64,000 nt of DNA from Acidiferrobacterales bacterium (GCA_947258385.1 CAMYII010000052.1:1-64000); one strand, 5' to 3'. Positions 34,780 through 45,436 are shown, counted from the stretch's first letter. The notes: a model not told the origin generated them from the letters alone. Translations and numbers: made by a program.

Positions 34780-35220
34780 CTAAATCATTACTTGCATCTT
34801 GCATCTTGGAATGCCAACGAGCGTATCGCCGAATTTCAGGCAGGTGGCAATATATCGGCTTTCGGGCGGCTCTGTTACCAGACCTTCAGTGCTATCGATG
34901 GTGCGGGGTTGGGGCTCGGACGATGTCAGTATGCCAAAAAACTCCGATTCTTTGCGGCCAGGCAATGGAAAAAATATCATTACCTTTGAGTGAAGACCGG
35001 GGGGAGTTACGCCCGCACCCATCAGCGCCTCAAACGAAATCACCGGCACTGCACGCTGGCGCCAACCGACGACGCCAAGCACCCACTGCGGGCTGAACGG
35101 TACCGGTACCAACTCGGGGACATTGACCACCTCCGCAATGATCGCGCTCGGCACGAGCAGCGGAATTCCGCCGATTGGAATAATCAGGGTATGAATGGGT
35201 CCATGTGCGTGCTGATCCAT
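34780..35220 (-). CDS. CheW-like scaffold protein of the pil/chp system
   Basis: A 146-residue CheW-fold protein (HTLIIPIGGIPLLVPSAIIAEVVNVPE, FSPQWVLGVVGWRQRAVPVISFEALMG). It is the distal gene of the pil/chp operon, starting 2 bp after the stop of a second CheW-like gene (TAG-CG-ATG). It could correspond to ChpC or a related adaptor. Its last residues (CKMQVMI) are encoded by a short heptamer-like repeat at 34789-34809, suggesting that the repeat has moved into the 3' end of the gene. Confidence 0.8.
   Translation of the reverse strand: MDQHAHGPIHTLIIPIGGIPLLVPSAIIAEVVNVPELVPVPFSPQWVLGVVGWRQRAVPVISFEALMGAGVTPPGLHSKVMIFFPLPGRKESEFFGILTSSEPQPRTIDSTEGLVTEPPESRYIATCLKFGDTLVGIPRCKMQVMI
34789..34809. 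repeat. Short heptamer-repeat remnant F (bioA-cheW gap)
   Basis: ACTTGCATCTTGCATCTTGG, three CTTG-containing heptamers of the same family as arrays A-E, lies within the last codons of the CheW-like gene. Confidence 0.6.
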
Positions 35221-35222
35221 CG

Positions 35223-35663
35223 CTACTCGCCCAAGGTACGCAAATATGCAACCAATCCCGGCGGCTGAAACGCAAGCGTAAGCTTGCTGCCTTGCACCCA
35301 AGCGCCCGAAAACACATGGCCGGACGATGCCGGTGGTGGCCCCAGCGGGGTAAACGGCTCAACGCGGACATCGGCCGCGGGCAAAAGCTGTATGTCGTCA
35401 GCGATCAGACCAAGTGGATACGGAGAAGCGTTAACAAAAACAGCGCGCTGCCAGTTATGCCGTCGCAACAATGCCAGATTTCCATCCAGGCTATAGGCCG
35501 GCCATCGCCCCGTCTTCACCAACCGCCATGCCGTCACATGGCTGGCAGCATCGTCATTCACCAAAAGGCTGTCACGCTGCTCGATCGCCAGGCTTACCGA
35601 GCTCGGCAACAGATAGTCCATGCCGCCTATGTTGATACGTAGATATTGTTCTGTTCCTGTCAC
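35223..35663 (-). CDS. CheW-domain chemotaxis protein (ChpC-like)
   Basis: A 146-residue CheW-fold protein: YLRINIGGMDYLLPSSVSLAIEQRDSL, YSLDGNLALLRRHNWQRAVFVNASPYPLGLIADDIQLLP. It lies 79 bp downstream of chpA, in the place of chpC in Pseudomonas, and probably couples receptors to ChpA. It runs straight into the next CheW-like gene. Confidence 0.75.
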   Translation of the reverse strand: MTGTEQYLRINIGGMDYLLPSSVSLAIEQRDSLLVNDDAASHVTAWRLVKTGRWPAYSLDGNLALLRRHNWQRAVFVNASPYPLGLIADDIQLLPAADVRVEPFTPLGPPPASSGHVFSGAWVQGSKLTLAFQPPGLVAYLRTLGE

Positions 35664-35742
35664 AATATTGATTCCGGGGCTGCGGAAAATTATCTCGCGT
35701 GAGCCATATATCCTTGAGTTAATAAAATAACTTAGTAGAACG

Positions 35743-38700
35743 CTATTGGTTAAGCAGTTCGTTAATGCTCCGGGTCAACTCGTCTTCCTGGTATGGCTTG
35801 CTCATATAAACGTTGACACCAAGTTCCATGGCCTTGTCCTTATGTTTGATGCCGGCCCGCGAGGTAATCATGATAATCGGGATATGCTTGAGCGCCGGAT
35901 CGGAACGTACTCGCTTGGTCAGCTCGTAACCATCCATTCGCGGCATCTCGATATCAACAAGCATCAGGTTCGGCACGCGTTCGCGCAACTGCTCAGCCGC
36001 ATCCAGGCCGTCTTTGGCAGTAATCGCCTCGATGCCAAGCTTCTGCAGATACTTGGTTGTGATCTTTCGAACAGTCAGCGAATCATCCACGATCATCACG
36101 GCCGGACGCCGGCTTGCTTTCGTCTCCGCACGTTCAGCCGCGACAGGCGCCGCCGCGCGGGTGACATGCATCATGTCGTCTGACATCCACAGACTGGCGA
36201 TATCAAGAATCAGAACTACTTTACCATCGCCGAGAATGGTCGCGCCCGCAAGACCTTTGACCTCGTTGAGCTGGGCGCTCAGAGGTTTTATGACGATTTC
36301 TCGCGTTCCGACCAGTCCGTCGACTTGCATTGCAACTTCACGGGAACCGCTTCTGCCCAGCAGAACCGGGGCCTTATTAGTGCTGGCTGTTGTTCCATGC
36401 ACTATCCCAAGATGCGAGGCCAGGCTCATGAAGGGGTAGACTTGATCGTTGTGATTAAGCAGCGGTCTATCGCCCACGTAAATGTTAGTCAACTCCTCGG
36501 TCGGAATCTCAAGAATATTTATTATCGACGACAAAGAGAGAGCAAACATCTGGTCGCCCGCGTAAACCATCAATGCCTGCGTGATGGACAAGGTCAGCGG
36601 CAAGCGAATGACAAAGGTCGTACCCGCCCCCTTTTCGGTATCCACCGACATGGTACCGCCAAGCTGCCTGACCTCATTGTGTACCACGTCCATGCCGACA
36701 CCACGGCCTGAAATATGTGTGACGTGATCGGCCGTGGAGAAGCCGGAGACCAGAATAAACTGCATTGTCTCTTCTTCGGACAGCGCGGCATCCACCGGCA
36801 TCAAGCCGCGTTCTATGGCCTTGTCGCGAATCTCGGCAATATCCAGGCCGGCGCCATCATCGGAGAATCGCATGATGATCTCATTGCCCTGGTTTCTTGT
36901 ATCGATCGTTATCTTGCCGATCTTTGGTTTTCCAAGGCGCTTACGGGTCTTCTCGCTCTCTATGCCATGGTCCAATGCATTACGGACCATGTGCTCAAAC
37001 GGGGCTATCATACGTTCCAGCACATTCCTGTCGACCTCGACGTTCCCGCCTGTAATTTCAAGCTGCGCGTTTTTGCCAAGCTCGCGCGCCGTCTGACGCA
37101 CGATATGGCGCAATCTGGCCGCCTGGGTGTTGAAATCCACCATGCGGGTGCGCATCAGGCCTTCTTGCAGCTCCGTGTTCACACGCGCCTGTTGTTGCAG
37201 TACGGATTCGGCCTCGCTGGCGAAATTCCCCAGATTCGTCTGGATTGTCGACAAATCGTGCAGGCCCTCTGTCAGACCGCGGGAGAGCTGTTGCAGCTTG
37301 CTGAATCTATCGAACTCCAATGGGTCGAAATCAGTCCCTGCCGTCGAGCCTTCTTTCTGGGCGCGGTAAAGAATCTGCGATTCAGATTGTATTTCCAGCT
37401 CTCTTAGTTGTTCACGGAACCGCGTGACGCTGCGTTGAAGCTCGGTGATATTTTCGTTAAAACCGTAAATCTGCTGCTCCATGCGCGAGCGCGAGATGCT
37501 CACTTCGCCTGCGTAATTCGCGAGCTCATTCAACAAATCGGTGCGCACCCTGATCTGCTCGCGCCGTTCCCATTTCTCTTGCGGCGCGATGCGGTCAGCG
37601 GCGTCCTCCCCACCGGGAGTATCGTCCTTGCGACGACCGCGGATCATTGCATCGGCCGCCGGACGTTGCCCGGATACAGCGCCTGAGCGGGAGGACGTGG
37701 ATTCCGCGACTGCGTAAGCCGGGATCGGCGGGTCCTCGTGCGGCACAGCGGACACCGGGATTGAGGATAGATCCGCGCTGGTGTCAGGCTGTGTCGCACC
37801 GACAGCGGGTTGACTCCCCTCTGACCCACCCGACATCATGCTGCCGAGCCTAGCGTTAAGTGCGTCAACGCCGCTCGCCGGTTGACCATTACGCACCTGC
37901 TCGATGGCCGCGGCGAGGGTGTCGTGAATTTCATCCAACAAATCGAGCAGCTCCGCATCGGGCTGAACCAAACCCTGCTCAACACGGCCGAGCATCGTCT
38001 CGGTGTGATGCGCAAGCTCGCCGAGCGACATGGCGCCTGACATACGCGCGCCACCCTTAAAGGTGTGTAATGCGCGTTTGAGGTCCTCAACTGCGCTTCG
38101 GTCACCCAGATCACCATGCCAGCGGGCAACCGCCTCGTTGATGGTATGCAAAATGTCAACGGCTTCCTCATAAAAGATCTCAATGAGATCGGCATCAAGA
38201 TGATCCTTGATTTGACCGGTGGCGTCGGGTCCAGTCCCTTGTACCGTAATTGGTTGCGCGACGGTTGGAATTGGATCGCCTTCGTCAACGACAATGGCGT
38301 CGACCGCGACGCTGCCCACGTCGAGCAGATCCGCAGACAGCGAGGTCTCAAGTTCCCTGTACACGGAGATAACGCGCTTTGTGATCTCGTTGAAACGCTC
38401 ACTGGTGACGCGGGAGGTGTTACCGCGGTCACTCAGCTCATCAACTACCGCACCAACGCAATCCCTGATCTCTTCCAAAAGGCCGAGGTGGCGTTCGCCC
38501 AGCATTATCTGCTGCGCCTCCATCTCCAGCAGCAGTTTTTCCATCGCCTTGCACGCGTCCGACATGGGCAGAAGACCGACTGACCGCGCGCTGCCCGACA
38601 ACGTATGTGCCGCACGAATCAGGCCTGCAGAAGGAAAACAACTGCCGGATTGCTCGCACCCGGCCAAACCCTCTTCAATGGTCCCGACATGTCCTTGCGC

Positions 38701-41406
38701 TTCGCTGATGAATATCTGCAGTAGGGTGGCATCCGCCCTGGGGATATCCCCCACGTCGTTTACCTGCATGTCCACCTCCGCAACGCGTGAGGGACTTTCG
38801 GCATCGCCCTGCGCCTCGTTGTTGCCATCGGCCAGCTCGTGCCCTTTGACGCGCAGGCCTTCGATATCCGCAGTCACGGCGGGACCGCCCCCGAGCTGGG
38901 CGATCATGTCAGGGAGCACGCCTCGGACTTCCTCGATATGCTCAAAGATCTCCTCGGTCGGGGCGATCTTATTCTCGCCGATCTTGTTAAGGATAGATTC
39001 GACTGACCAGGAAAATTCCGCGATCTCAGAAGCACCCACCATCCGGCCGCTGCCCTTGATCGTGTGAAAGGCGCGACGGACTTCGAACATGGTGTCTCGA
39101 TTGCCGGTATCCTCACGCCACAGCGGAAAATTCTTGTTTATGGTATCAAGTGAATCCCTGGCATCTTCGATAAAGATCTCCATGATTTCTTCATCGAAGT
39201 CGTCGTCATCATCGCCTGTCGCCTGCTGCGCCGATACAGGGGCAGCCGCTTGCGCATTATCGCGCACCGTTGTCTCAGCCGGCGCCGGACTGGAAATCGT
39301 CTCCCCCCGCGCTCTGGCAACATCTATCGGCACCACTTCCGCCTGCGGGGGCGACATCAGAGTCTGGCTCACGATGCCGGCCAGCGTATCCAGCGATTTA
39401 TTAAGCGTGTCAATGACTTCCGCGGTGAGCTGCGATGGATCATCAGCGACGATCTGCAACAAATTGAGCATCTCCTGACTGATTTTGCCCAGCTTTTCCT
39501 GCCTTTTCTGCGATGCGATTAACGTCATGTCCTGCAAGTGCTGCTGCAGATTATTCAAGGCAGCGCTGTCATCTCTGTCTCCCAGCCACGCGCTAAGATC
39601 ATTGTGAATCACCTCAAGCAACGCCGACGGATTTGCCGCATAATCACGCTTTTGGCTGGTTGCCAGTTCCATCTCCTGCAGCGCGAGATCAACCAGCGCG
39701 TCGAGATTGGGGCGATTGAATTGCAAGCCGTCGACATACGCCCCTATCGTGCCGATACACACCGCCAGCGGATCCATCACGTCCTCATCCGGCGCAAGGA
39801 CACCCTTGCTGATATCCTCCACATACCCGGCGGTCTTCTCAGCGAGCCTCGCCGCGCTGTCCTGGCCAAGAATCTGCAACGCCCCTTGTATCTGGCCAAG
39901 ATGCTGCATCACATGTTCCATCTGCCCGGTCTGGCTGGTATCGGCGACAAATATCTCTATCACCTCTTCGATGTTCGCCAAATTCACGCGGATCTCATCT
40001 GCAACCACGTTGAGCAACTGTTTGTAGTCGGACTCGGTGAGCTCGGCATCCGACACCTCCAGACCCTCAACCGAAGGCGTCCCCTCATCACCGCCGGAAG
40101 CCAGCCCGCGCAACATTGCCGTCGCATCGTCCAATTGCCGCTTCCAGTCTGTGGCTGAAGCGTGAATGTCACGGGAACTGCTTTCGATTAACAACAACGC
40201 ACTTGCCATTGCCATTGAGACTGTCTCGTTACCTTCCAGCTTACCGTCAGTAATGGCCTCACAGGCCTGCCGCAGGGCATCGACTAAAGACTTCAGTATC
40301 GGGACGTCGAGCATATCCATGGTACTGGACATTTTGCCTAACAATTTGTCCAACGGCTCAAGCGAATCGACCGCTTCCTGCTCCGGATCGAAATACGCAG
40401 CCAGCACGTCCTGCGCGGCTTCGATTTCCCTGACGAGTGCCGTCGATACCGACTGCAGGATTTCAGGGGTTGGCAGTTCACTGAGATCCGGCTCGGGTTC
40501 GGCGGCGACATTGCCCAGCAACAGATCGAGATCAAACGCCTGCTTTAATTGCGTGACCTTTGGGCTACCGGTCTTCGCCGTGGCGACGTGAAACAGAATC
40601 GATTTCACCAGCGCCTCGGTGGAACTGCGCAAATCGGTTTTGCCGGCACCCTCAACGAGTTTTCTGATCTGTTGATCCAATCTCGCAAGAAGCTTCTTTC
40701 TCTCGTTGGTCGGCTCAAGATCGCTCGACATCATCGCTTCCAGCAGCCCACTGGCAACCCAGAACAACTGCTCTACCACGCCCAGGTTTGCCTCTTGCTC
40801 CAGTTGATCCAGGATTGCGACCATATTATTCATGGCTTGTGTGCTGCCGGTATCGCGCAGCCAGGCAAGCAACGCGACCTGAAAGATGGGGCGCAACTTT
40901 CTGGCCATTGCCCGGTACTCGTCCGGCGACAACCCCTTCGTGGCTTGCTCTTGTCTTGGGGGGCGGACGGTAAGATCTGGATTGAACAGCTCGAGCTCGG
41001 AGATCGGTGACGTATTTCGCACAGTCCGCAACTCATTGAGCAGCGGAAGCAACCGCAGCGGCACATCGCGGTTACCGAACTGGAGACGCGCCAGGTAGTC
41101 CGGCAACGTCAAAATGCCCCGTATCAGGACATCGTAGATATGCTCATCGGGCTTGAGTTCGTCGCTCAGAATGGCTTCGGCGAGGGCTTCGATCTCCTTC
41201 GCCAGCATTGCAGCGCCATCGAGCTCGACCATCTCAAGGGTACCGACGACTTGATGCAGATGTGTGGTGCAGAAACGCAGTTGGGAATCATCACCCGGAT
41301 TCCCGGCATAGGCCTCCAGCGACTGACGGGCCTGCCTGAGGCTTTCGTCAATCTCTGTCTTGACCCATCCCAGGGTACTGATATCAACTGTGCTGGTCGT
41401 AGCCAT
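35743..41406 (-). CDS. chpA: Hybrid CheA-type histidine kinase of the twitching system
   Basis: A 1887-residue ChpA/PilL protein. The N-terminal part (to about 300) resembles the FimL-like domain. Hpt-type segments follow: RRAFHTIKGSGRMVGA and LKRALHTFKGGARMSGA have the full H-x-x-K-G motif, while IRAAHTLSGSARSVG lacks the lysine. Then come the dimer and ATPase region (MIAPFEHMVRNALDHGIE, DDGAGLD, GRGVGMDVV), a CheW domain and a C-terminal receiver (AVMIVDDSLTVRK, LMLVDIEMPRMDGYE, KPYQED). It is shorter than the roughly 2,470-residue P. aeruginosa ChpA. It phosphorylates PilG/PilH and controls type IV pilus motility. Confidence 0.95.
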   Translation of the reverse strand: MATTSTVDISTLGWVKTEIDESLRQARQSLEAYAGNPGDDSQLRFCTTHLHQVVGTLEMVELDGAAMLAKEIEALAEAILSDELKPDEHIYDVLIRGILTLPDYLARLQFGNRDVPLRLLPLLNELRTVRNTSPISELELFNPDLTVRPPRQEQATKGLSPDEYRAMARKLRPIFQVALLAWLRDTGSTQAMNNMVAILDQLEQEANLGVVEQLFWVASGLLEAMMSSDLEPTNERKKLLARLDQQIRKLVEGAGKTDLRSSTEALVKSILFHVATAKTGSPKVTQLKQAFDLDLLLGNVAAEPEPDLSELPTPEILQSVSTALVREIEAAQDVLAAYFDPEQEAVDSLEPLDKLLGKMSSTMDMLDVPILKSLVDALRQACEAITDGKLEGNETVSMAMASALLLIESSSRDIHASATDWKRQLDDATAMLRGLASGGDEGTPSVEGLEVSDAELTESDYKQLLNVVADEIRVNLANIEEVIEIFVADTSQTGQMEHVMQHLGQIQGALQILGQDSAARLAEKTAGYVEDISKGVLAPDEDVMDPLAVCIGTIGAYVDGLQFNRPNLDALVDLALQEMELATSQKRDYAANPSALLEVIHNDLSAWLGDRDDSAALNNLQQHLQDMTLIASQKRQEKLGKISQEMLNLLQIVADDPSQLTAEVIDTLNKSLDTLAGIVSQTLMSPPQAEVVPIDVARARGETISSPAPAETTVRDNAQAAAPVSAQQATGDDDDDFDEEIMEIFIEDARDSLDTINKNFPLWREDTGNRDTMFEVRRAFHTIKGSGRMVGASEIAEFSWSVESILNKIGENKIAPTEEIFEHIEEVRGVLPDMIAQLGGGPAVTADIEGLRVKGHELADGNNEAQGDAESPSRVAEVDMQVNDVGDIPRADATLLQIFISEAQGHVGTIEEGLAGCEQSGSCFPSAGLIRAAHTLSGSARSVGLLPMSDACKAMEKLLLEMEAQQIMLGERHLGLLEEIRDCVGAVVDELSDRGNTSRVTSERFNEITKRVISVYRELETSLSADLLDVGSVAVDAIVVDEGDPIPTVAQPITVQGTGPDATGQIKDHLDADLIEIFYEEAVDILHTINEAVARWHGDLGDRSAVEDLKRALHTFKGGARMSGAMSLGELAHHTETMLGRVEQGLVQPDAELLDLLDEIHDTLAAAIEQVRNGQPASGVDALNARLGSMMSGGSEGSQPAVGATQPDTSADLSSIPVSAVPHEDPPIPAYAVAESTSSRSGAVSGQRPAADAMIRGRRKDDTPGGEDAADRIAPQEKWERREQIRVRTDLLNELANYAGEVSISRSRMEQQIYGFNENITELQRSVTRFREQLRELEIQSESQILYRAQKEGSTAGTDFDPLEFDRFSKLQQLSRGLTEGLHDLSTIQTNLGNFASEAESVLQQQARVNTELQEGLMRTRMVDFNTQAARLRHIVRQTARELGKNAQLEITGGNVEVDRNVLERMIAPFEHMVRNALDHGIESEKTRKRLGKPKIGKITIDTRNQGNEIIMRFSDDGAGLDIAEIRDKAIERGLMPVDAALSEEETMQFILVSGFSTADHVTHISGRGVGMDVVHNEVRQLGGTMSVDTEKGAGTTFVIRLPLTLSITQALMVYAGDQMFALSLSSIINILEIPTEELTNIYVGDRPLLNHNDQVYPFMSLASHLGIVHGTTASTNKAPVLLGRSGSREVAMQVDGLVGTREIVIKPLSAQLNEVKGLAGATILGDGKVVLILDIASLWMSDDMMHVTRAAAPVAAERAETKASRRPAVMIVDDSLTVRKITTKYLQKLGIEAITAKDGLDAAEQLRERVPNLMLVDIEMPRMDGYELTKRVRSDPALKHIPIIMITSRAGIKHKDKAMELGVNVYMSKPYQEDELTRSINELLNQ

Positions 41407-41498
41407 TTAGAATAACAATCGTTTCTTCCTGTGAGCTAACACCACATCACCGGCACACGGTCCGAAGCAAAATGCGTTCATGCGCCCCCGAAGCCGCG

Positions 41499-43622
41499 CT
41501 ACGCGGGCAATTTGAAGCCCGCCACAGACTCCTGCAGCTCGCGCGCCAGGTCCGACAGCTTGCCGATGGAATCCGCGGTCTGCCGTGTACCCGATGACGT
41601 GAGGGTCGTCGTTTCCTGAATCTTCGCCATACTCCCGGATACCTGGGAGGCATTTTGAGACTGATCGAGCGCGTCTTTGGCGATTCGCACAATGAGGCCT
41701 GACAACTGCTCAGACACCGATTCGATCTCACCCAGTGCCTGACCGGCGGCATCCGCCAGGCGCGTCGTTTCGACCACACCGTTGGTGGCCTGCTCCATGG
41801 ACGCCACCGCTTCATTCGTATCCGCCTGAATGGTCTTCACCAGGTCGGAAATCTGCTTGGTCGCCTCGGCCGAGCGTTCCGCCAGCCGCTGCACCTCGTC
41901 CGCAACCACCGCGAAACCGCGACCTGCCTCACCGGCCATGGCCGCCTGGATGGCGGCATTCAGCGACAGGATGTTGGTTTGCTCGGCGATGTCGTTGATC
42001 AGCTCAACGATTTCACCGATTTGTTGTGAGCTCTCACCCAGCCGTTTGATCCGTTTTGCCGTCTCCTGGATCTGCTCACGCATCTGGTCCATACCGTGAA
42101 TCGTGTTGCGCACGGCCTCGGCACCCATTTTAGCGGTAGACACTGAGCCCTGGGCCACTTCAGCGGATTTCTCCGCGCTTTGCGACATCTCTTCCATGGA
42201 TCTGGCCATCGTCTGGACCTTTTCCGTAGTATCGGTAATCTGCGCGGCCTGTCGCAGCGCGGCCTCGGTAAGCTCTGTCGCCGTCTGACGGCTGCTCTCC
42301 GAAGCCATCGCCACCTGTTGTGCGGCGTTCTTTATGCGGTAAACCAGGTTGCGCATCTCTTTTACAGCGAAATTGATCGAGTCGGCGATGGCACCGGTGA
42401 TTTGCTCGGTCACCTCAGGCTCCACCGAAAGATCACCATCGGCGAGGTTACCCATTTCGTCGAGCAGCTTCAGAATGGCGTCCTGAGTCGTCCGGCTTTC
42501 CTCGGCCGTAGCGCGGGCGCGCTCCTTCTCATCACTAAGCAGTCGCCACCCCATCGCCAGCAAAAGAAAGATCGACACGGCCGACAAAGCGACCGCCGCC
42601 CACACAAACATCTGCCGCTGTTCCGACAGGCGACCGTAGGCATCGACCAGTTCCCGGACCTTGGTTGAGAGAAAGTCACTTTGCCCGAATACTTGTTGGC
42701 TGGCGCGTTGTGACACGAATAGCTCGGCGGCGTTGCCGAGGATGCCTTCCACGTGGCTGTTCATCTCCTCGAAGACCTCGGCGGCCTCGTTCAACTTGGA
42801 ACGAATCCCGGGCGGTGCGACCTTGCGCAACCGTAACTCGGTATCCTTGAACAGCTTCGAATCCTTACCGAACTGGGCGGCTGCCACGGCCGCGTCATCA
42901 CCACCCTGGGCGAACAGGTTGACGTCCTTGGCGATACGCTGACTCAACATGCCCTGACGGCTGGCGATGTAGAGGTACTTCTGGCTCATCCCGGCATTCA
43001 CACCGAGTTCCACGATTTCATCAGTGATAGACAACAGCAGCGGGCTTAGCTGGTTGATGGCGAGCACATGGTCACGCAGGGCGAACAGCGCCTCCTCCTG
43101 GCTGAGAATCTGATCAACCTGCGCGCGCGTACCGGCATTGGGTTTTGGCGCCCAGACTTTCTGCAACTCGAACAGCTCGGTACCCCGCACTTTGCTGGGG
43201 CTCGCCGGGATGCCGATCGTGGCGCTGCCATCTTTCAACCCATTGATAATCGTCTCGAACTGCTTGCGCGATTCGGCAAGCGTTTTAAACGCGGTCTCCC
43301 GTCCAAGCACCGCCTCACGTGCGTCCTTGGCCAGGCGTTGTGAGAGCATCAGCATCTGGCTTGACTGCTCGATGTAGCGCGTATCACGCTCTGCCTGGCG
43401 GGCATTCTGAAAAAACAACCAACCAATCGCGATAACCGTCAAGAACAGCATAATGCCCAGTACCTTGAGGTCGAGCACCTTGGCCCGCCCGCCGGTACCG
43501 GCAGGTCTACGTCTGTCGCTCTCAGCCAGCGCAACTTCTGCGACAGCCTCCTCTGCAGACAGATCAATCACATCTTCGGAAGGCTGATCAATCAGGGTGT
43601 GCTTCTTTGCAAATAAAGCCAT
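41499..43622 (-). CDS. pilJ: Methyl-accepting chemotaxis protein of the twitching system
   Basis: The 707-residue receptor has two transmembrane helices ([17 protein letters not shown], about 54-70, and [21 protein letters not shown]). Between them are two PilJ-type sensor repeats ([12 protein letters not shown] and [14 protein letters not shown]). The signalling tip [43 protein letters not shown] is split over about 510-550. Location between pilI and chpA and the PilJ domains identify it. It senses surface contact or PilA state in Pseudomonas. Confidence 0.95.
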   Translation of the reverse strand: MALFAKKHTLIDQPSEDVIDLSAEEAVAEVALAESDRRRPAGTGGRAKVLDLKVLGIMLFLTVIAIGWLFFQNARQAERDTRYIEQSSQMLMLSQRLAKDAREAVLGRETAFKTLAESRKQFETIINGLKDGSATIGIPASPSKVRGTELFELQKVWAPKPNAGTRAQVDQILSQEEALFALRDHVLAINQLSPLLLSITDEIVELGVNAGMSQKYLYIASRQGMLSQRIAKDVNLFAQGGDDAAVAAAQFGKDSKLFKDTELRLRKVAPPGIRSKLNEAAEVFEEMNSHVEGILGNAAELFVSQRASQQVFGQSDFLSTKVRELVDAYGRLSEQRQMFVWAAVALSAVSIFLLLAMGWRLLSDEKERARATAEESRTTQDAILKLLDEMGNLADGDLSVEPEVTEQITGAIADSINFAVKEMRNLVYRIKNAAQQVAMASESSRQTATELTEAALRQAAQITDTTEKVQTMARSMEEMSQSAEKSAEVAQGSVSTAKMGAEAVRNTIHGMDQMREQIQETAKRIKRLGESSQQIGEIVELINDIAEQTNILSLNAAIQAAMAGEAGRGFAVVADEVQRLAERSAEATKQISDLVKTIQADTNEAVASMEQATNGVVETTRLADAAGQALGEIESVSEQLSGLIVRIAKDALDQSQNASQVSGSMAKIQETTTLTSSGTRQTADSIGKLSDLARELQESVAGFKLPA

Positions 43623-43722
43623 GACTCATACCTCGCATCCAGGAAGATTTGCCCATATCGGGCCGCCATTAATTCATCCCGTTGTAAAAAAATGGCCAAA
43701 GAGAACCCCGGCGTCTTTGGGT

Positions 43723-44265
43723 CTACGCAGCAACATGCCGAAATGCCGGGGTTTCCGCCAATAAATGCATGTCAAACACGCCCCACAGGACGTTATCATG
43801 CAAAAACGCGCCACGCGTATTCGCCATGGCTGGGTCATCCAGCCCGGCTAGATTCTGCCTCTCCTGTTCCTCGTCAAAGTGGCGCAGACCGTAGACTTCG
43901 CTGACCAGCAAACCGGTGCTCAAACCCTCGACATTCATGACCAGGATCCTTGATCTCAGGTCGATGAAGACCGGCTGTTTGCCAAAAAACTCCGCTAGGT
44001 CGACTATCGTCAACAGGTTGCCGCGGACATTGGCGATTCCTTTGAGCCAGGACTTCGTTCGCGGCACATGCGTGACATCCGGACACAAGAGTACTTCAGT
44101 GACGTGATCAAGCGGCGTCACGAACCTGGTGTCGTCGACCCGGAAACCAACCCCGGACCACAGCTCTTTGGCCTGCACCTCCTCCGGCAATCCCGGCGCA
44201 TTGGCGATCCCCTCCTGTTGCATCTTGTGCAACAGGCCAAGCGGGTCCTGTCTGGTCTGCATCAT
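43723..44265 (-). CDS. pilI: CheW-type coupling protein PilI
   Basis: A 180-residue CheW protein (VGFRVDDTRFVTPLDHVTEVLLCPDVTHVPRTKSWLKGIANVRGNLLTIVDLAEFFG) that links PilJ to ChpA. It starts 4 bp after the pilH stop and is followed by pilJ. Confidence 0.93.
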   Translation of the reverse strand: MMQTRQDPLGLLHKMQQEGIANAPGLPEEVQAKELWSGVGFRVDDTRFVTPLDHVTEVLLCPDVTHVPRTKSWLKGIANVRGNLLTIVDLAEFFGKQPVFIDLRSRILVMNVEGLSTGLLVSEVYGLRHFDEEQERQNLAGLDDPAMANTRGAFLHDNVLWGVFDMHLLAETPAFRHVAA

Positions 44266-44269
44266 AAGC

Positions 44270-44632
44270 TCACAATGCCTTGATCTTCGCGATCAGCGTC
44301 TTTTCGTCGATCGGTTTTACCAGATAGTCTCTGGCGCCTTGCCTCAAACCCCAGGCCTTATCGGTTTCCTGGTCTTTGGTCGAGCAGATGATTATCGGTA
44401 TGTGCGAGGTTTCCGGATCTTTGGCGATGGCCCGCGTCGCTTCAAAACCGCTCATACCCGGCATCACCACGTCCATCAGCACCAGGTCGGGTTTGTCTGA
44501 TTTCGCCTTTTCTATCCCGTCTTCTCCGCTCGCGGCCTGCAAGACATTAAAGCCGTTTTTCTTAAGCATTTCTGCCAGAACATGCGTATCGGTTGGGGAA
44601 TCATCGACGACGAGGACGTTTTTAATGGCCAT
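44270..44632 (-). CDS. pilH: Response regulator PilH
   Basis: A 120-residue single receiver domain: NVLVVDDSPTDTHVLAEML (DD acidic pair), KPDLVLMDVVMPGMSG with the phospho-acceptor Asp, CSTKDQETD and the KPIDEKTL lysine. No output domain. Its place between pilG and pilI, and the PilH-style IKNVLVVDDSPTD start, set the name. Confidence 0.94.
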   Translation of the reverse strand: MAIKNVLVVDDSPTDTHVLAEMLKKNGFNVLQAASGEDGIEKAKSDKPDLVLMDVVMPGMSGFEATRAIAKDPETSHIPIIICSTKDQETDKAWGLRQGARDYLVKPIDEKTLIAKIKAL

Positions 44633-44690
44633 TTTTCACTCCATGGTCTCAACTGGTTTGGTTGCCGTTAACCCTGCCTAAACAGGTGTA

Positions 44691-45056
44691 CTAGTGCACA
44701 TATTTGTTGATCACATCAATCAACTCTTCCTGGGTAAATGGTTTATTGACATGCTCCTGCGAGCCCGCGATGCGCCCGCGCGCGCGATCAAATAACCCGT
44801 CTTTGCTCGATAACATAATCACTGGGGTATCTCTAAATTTTTTATTGTTTTTAATCAGTTGGCAGGTCTGGTAACCGTCGAGCCGCGGCATCATGATATC
44901 GACGAAGACGATATCGGGCTCGTTGTCCGTAATCATGGACATGGCCTCAAAACCATCGGCCGCGGTGAACACCGTGTATCCGGCCTTCCTTAGCAGCGCC
45001 TCAGCCGTGCGCCGTATGGTGTTGCTGTCATCGATAATCATGACTTTGATGGCCAC
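44691..45056 (-). CDS. pilG: Response regulator PilG
   Basis: A 121-residue receiver: IKVMIIDDSNTIRRTAEALL, DIVFVDIMMPRLDGYQT (phospho-Asp), MLSSKDGLFDRARGRIAGS and NKPFTQEEL. First gene of the pilG-pilH-pilI-pilJ-chpA row. PilG is the main regulator for pilus extension and cAMP in Pseudomonas. The rightward gshA is divergent, 380 bp away. Confidence 0.94.
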   Translation of the reverse strand: MAIKVMIIDDSNTIRRTAEALLRKAGYTVFTAADGFEAMSMITDNEPDIVFVDIMMPRLDGYQTCQLIKNNKKFRDTPVIMLSSKDGLFDRARGRIAGSQEHVNKPFTQEELIDVINKYVH

Positions 45057-45436
45057 AGGAACCTACCCCAATCCAATCTGAAGGTCTTGTCTGCTCGACA
45101 CCAATCCGTTTCCGTCACGTGGCAACAGAAAACCGACACTACTAAAGGTAAATTCTGCACTTTTCCGCCTAGGATAATGATTTGTTAGCACAAATAACAC
45201 GGAAAATCCACGTCCTGGGATACCCGGCCAAACCTGCCCCTGCGCCGTTTACCGTGCCCGGCACCCGGCCCACAGGTCGATGCGGCTCAGCCGTGATGTC
45301 CCCATGGTGTCAAAACATCTCCAAATTAAGTATAAGCAGGAAATATGCCAATAGTAATGAATCCGCGCATATCGAGAAAAAACTGAGAAACCTGCAATAT
45401 CACTGGTATAATTTGCCGGCTAAAGAGTGACAAATT
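45057..45436. promoter_or_regulatory. Divergent pilG / gshA control region
   Basis: A 380-bp gap without a supported gene. A clear -10 (TATAAT, 45407-45412) lies 25 bp before the gshA ATG, and AAAGAG about 8 nt before the ATG serves as ribosome site. I cannot assign a convincing -35. Nothing else stands out. Confidence 0.5.
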
